Part shown: positions 62,651 to 64,000 of the stretch, piece after piece
Position numbering within the stretch: position 1 is the stretch's first letter
How the letters are laid out: every line of letters starts with the position of its first letter
Assembly: GCA_020746105.1 (NCBI GenBank)
Contig: CM036621.1
Coordinates: 47,464,264 to 47,528,263 of the forward strand
From: Trogon surrucura
Lineage: Eukaryota > Chordata > Aves > Trogoniformes > Trogonidae
Direction: 5' to 3'
Length of the DNA: 64,000 nt
The notes under the pieces: model-generated
Databases searched by the model: none
The model's input: only the letters and a program-made list of their open reading frames with translations
Told to the model about the DNA's origin: nothing
Program-made: the position numbers and the translations under genes

Positions 62651-63344
62651 TACCTATTTTTGCAGGCACTCAGATCCATGGTTACATGGCACAGAGTGGT
62701 AAGACTGAAGAAAAAGCTGTCACAGATTTTAATTTAATCAAATTAAACCGCTCCAGTAAAGTACATCTTTTTTTAACAGAGACATTACTAAAATATGCTG
62801 TCAAATTAATTGTAGTCAGTCGAAACAAAGACATGCCTGTGAGGATTTCAGTCTTCATGCTCTGGAAATTGCATGTACCATGCAAACATTGTACATTATT
62901 CAAGTTTCACACCCCTGTGTGGATAATAGCATGGGTCAGCAGTAGGAATTGGATTATCCCCTTCTATAAAAGGTACACTTAAAATATCTGAATACAGTAT
63001 CTTAAGTAAAATGACTTCAACCTTTGGAAATCATGGAATCAGTCCTATAAGTGGAAACGTAACTCTAGAGGTCCAGGTGAATCAGAACTGAAGTACACAT
63101 GGCTCAGTATCTCCAAGAACATAAATCCCACGACCTCTCAAGATCCTTTTTCTACTGTTTGACAACTCTCAGGCTGTTTTGTTTCTTTTTTTTTTTCCTA
63201 CTATCTACTTGCAATTTCTTTTGTTCCAGCTTGTGACCACTGCCCAATCCTTGCACATCTCCAAGGTCTGGATCCATTTTCTCCACCTCTTCCCACATTA
63301 GGCAGTCACAGATCCTTGGGCACTTTCTCATTTCAAACTCTCCT

Positions 63345-63645
63345 CAAGCATCACGTGCTGCAGCCCCAGCCACCTCGGTGGCCTCTGCTCTGACTCACTT
63401 TGCTACACCCAGGTCTTTTTTGTACCAATGAGCCCCAAAGCGGACACAGCAGTGCAGACGTGATCTCAAAACTGCTTGATAGAGAGGCAGGATCACTTTG
63501 AGGGACCTGCTGGCCATACTCTTGCCAACACACCCCAGGACGTCACTGACCTCTTCTACTGCCAGGGAACGCTGGTGCCTCACAGCAACCATCAGTCCCA
63601 CAGAGGTAATATGAAGAGTGCCAGGAGAGTTCTTCAGCCACAAGG
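63345..63645 (-). mobile_element. Old CR1 LINE coding fragment
   Basis: On the - strand it encodes a diverged CR1 reverse-transcriptase segment (DVLGCVGKSMASRSLKVILP, then a CVRFGAHWYKKDL stretch) with a changed frame at each end. Confidence 0.8.
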
Positions 63646-64000
63646 CATGGTTGGAAACGCAGGTCCATCCAGAATGATAAACTCAGGCTGTCCCAACTTT
63701 GTGAAAATGGCACTTCTGGCAGCAGATACTGGACTATTGCTCCAAGAGCACAGCACAGATGTGGGCACAGGCTAAATTCACTTACCACTCTGCAGTGCCT
63801 GTTGGAAATAGCCCAGGTTCCAAGGAAGCGAGACTGTCAGAGACACTGACATTTATTATCAATTTTTCCTTAATTCAGCGACTGCCTGGAGAAACTCTAA
63901 CTTCCACCTTTCTCGCACCCTTCTGTATAACCCAGTACATTTTGTAGGAAGCTGTAACCTGCCTCAAGACGCTCTAGCATTCCAACAATCCAAGAGACAA

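Overview
The window is nuclear DNA from a bird. The evidence is a spliced vertebrate gene on an AT-rich background, many 5'-truncated CR1 LINEs whose 3' ends carry the ATTCTATG-type tail, and a TRPM8 channel with alanine at the site that makes chicken TRPM8 insensitive to icilin. Nothing in the sequence fixes the species.

Layout. Positions 1-4200 show no recognisable gene. A compact, very GC-rich, multi-exon PHF7-like gene (three zinc-binding modules, + strand) has its coding sequence at 4500-6848 and a poly(A) signal at 7744-7749. After about 6 kb of intergenic DNA comes the dominant feature, the cold/menthol channel gene TRPM8 on the - strand. It has 24 coding exons, from the start codon at 52600-52602 down to the stop at 14596-14598, and a likely poly(A) signal at 13702-13707. 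The reading frame is continuous at every splice junction and gives 1098 residues, so the gene looks functional. TRPM8 and the PHF7-like gene are convergent (tail to tail). The right end (52.6-64 kb) lies upstream of the TRPM8 start codon. It must hold, or lead to, a 5' untranslated exon and promoter that I could not locate, and it contains several CR1 copies.

The TRPM8 product has the TRPM N-terminal homology region, six membrane segments, a pore loop with an N-glycosylation sequon between two cysteines, a TRP helix with the PIP2-contact basic residues, and a short C-terminal coiled coil. The PHF7-like product is predicted to be a nuclear histone reader and E3 ubiquitin ligase. The two genes have no obvious functional link; they are simply neighbours.

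The rest is repeats: at least eleven CR1 fragments on both strands, one short non-autonomous hAT element with a perfect 8-bp target-site duplication, two microsatellites, and a small GC-box/CTCF-like cluster inside a TRPM8 intron. I found no convincing evidence of a wholly new biological system. The most noteworthy items are the channel residues, a GC-AG intron, the hAT element, the isolated GC-rich PHF7-like gene with a repeated tail module, and an inverted CR1 pair that brackets six TRPM8 exons.
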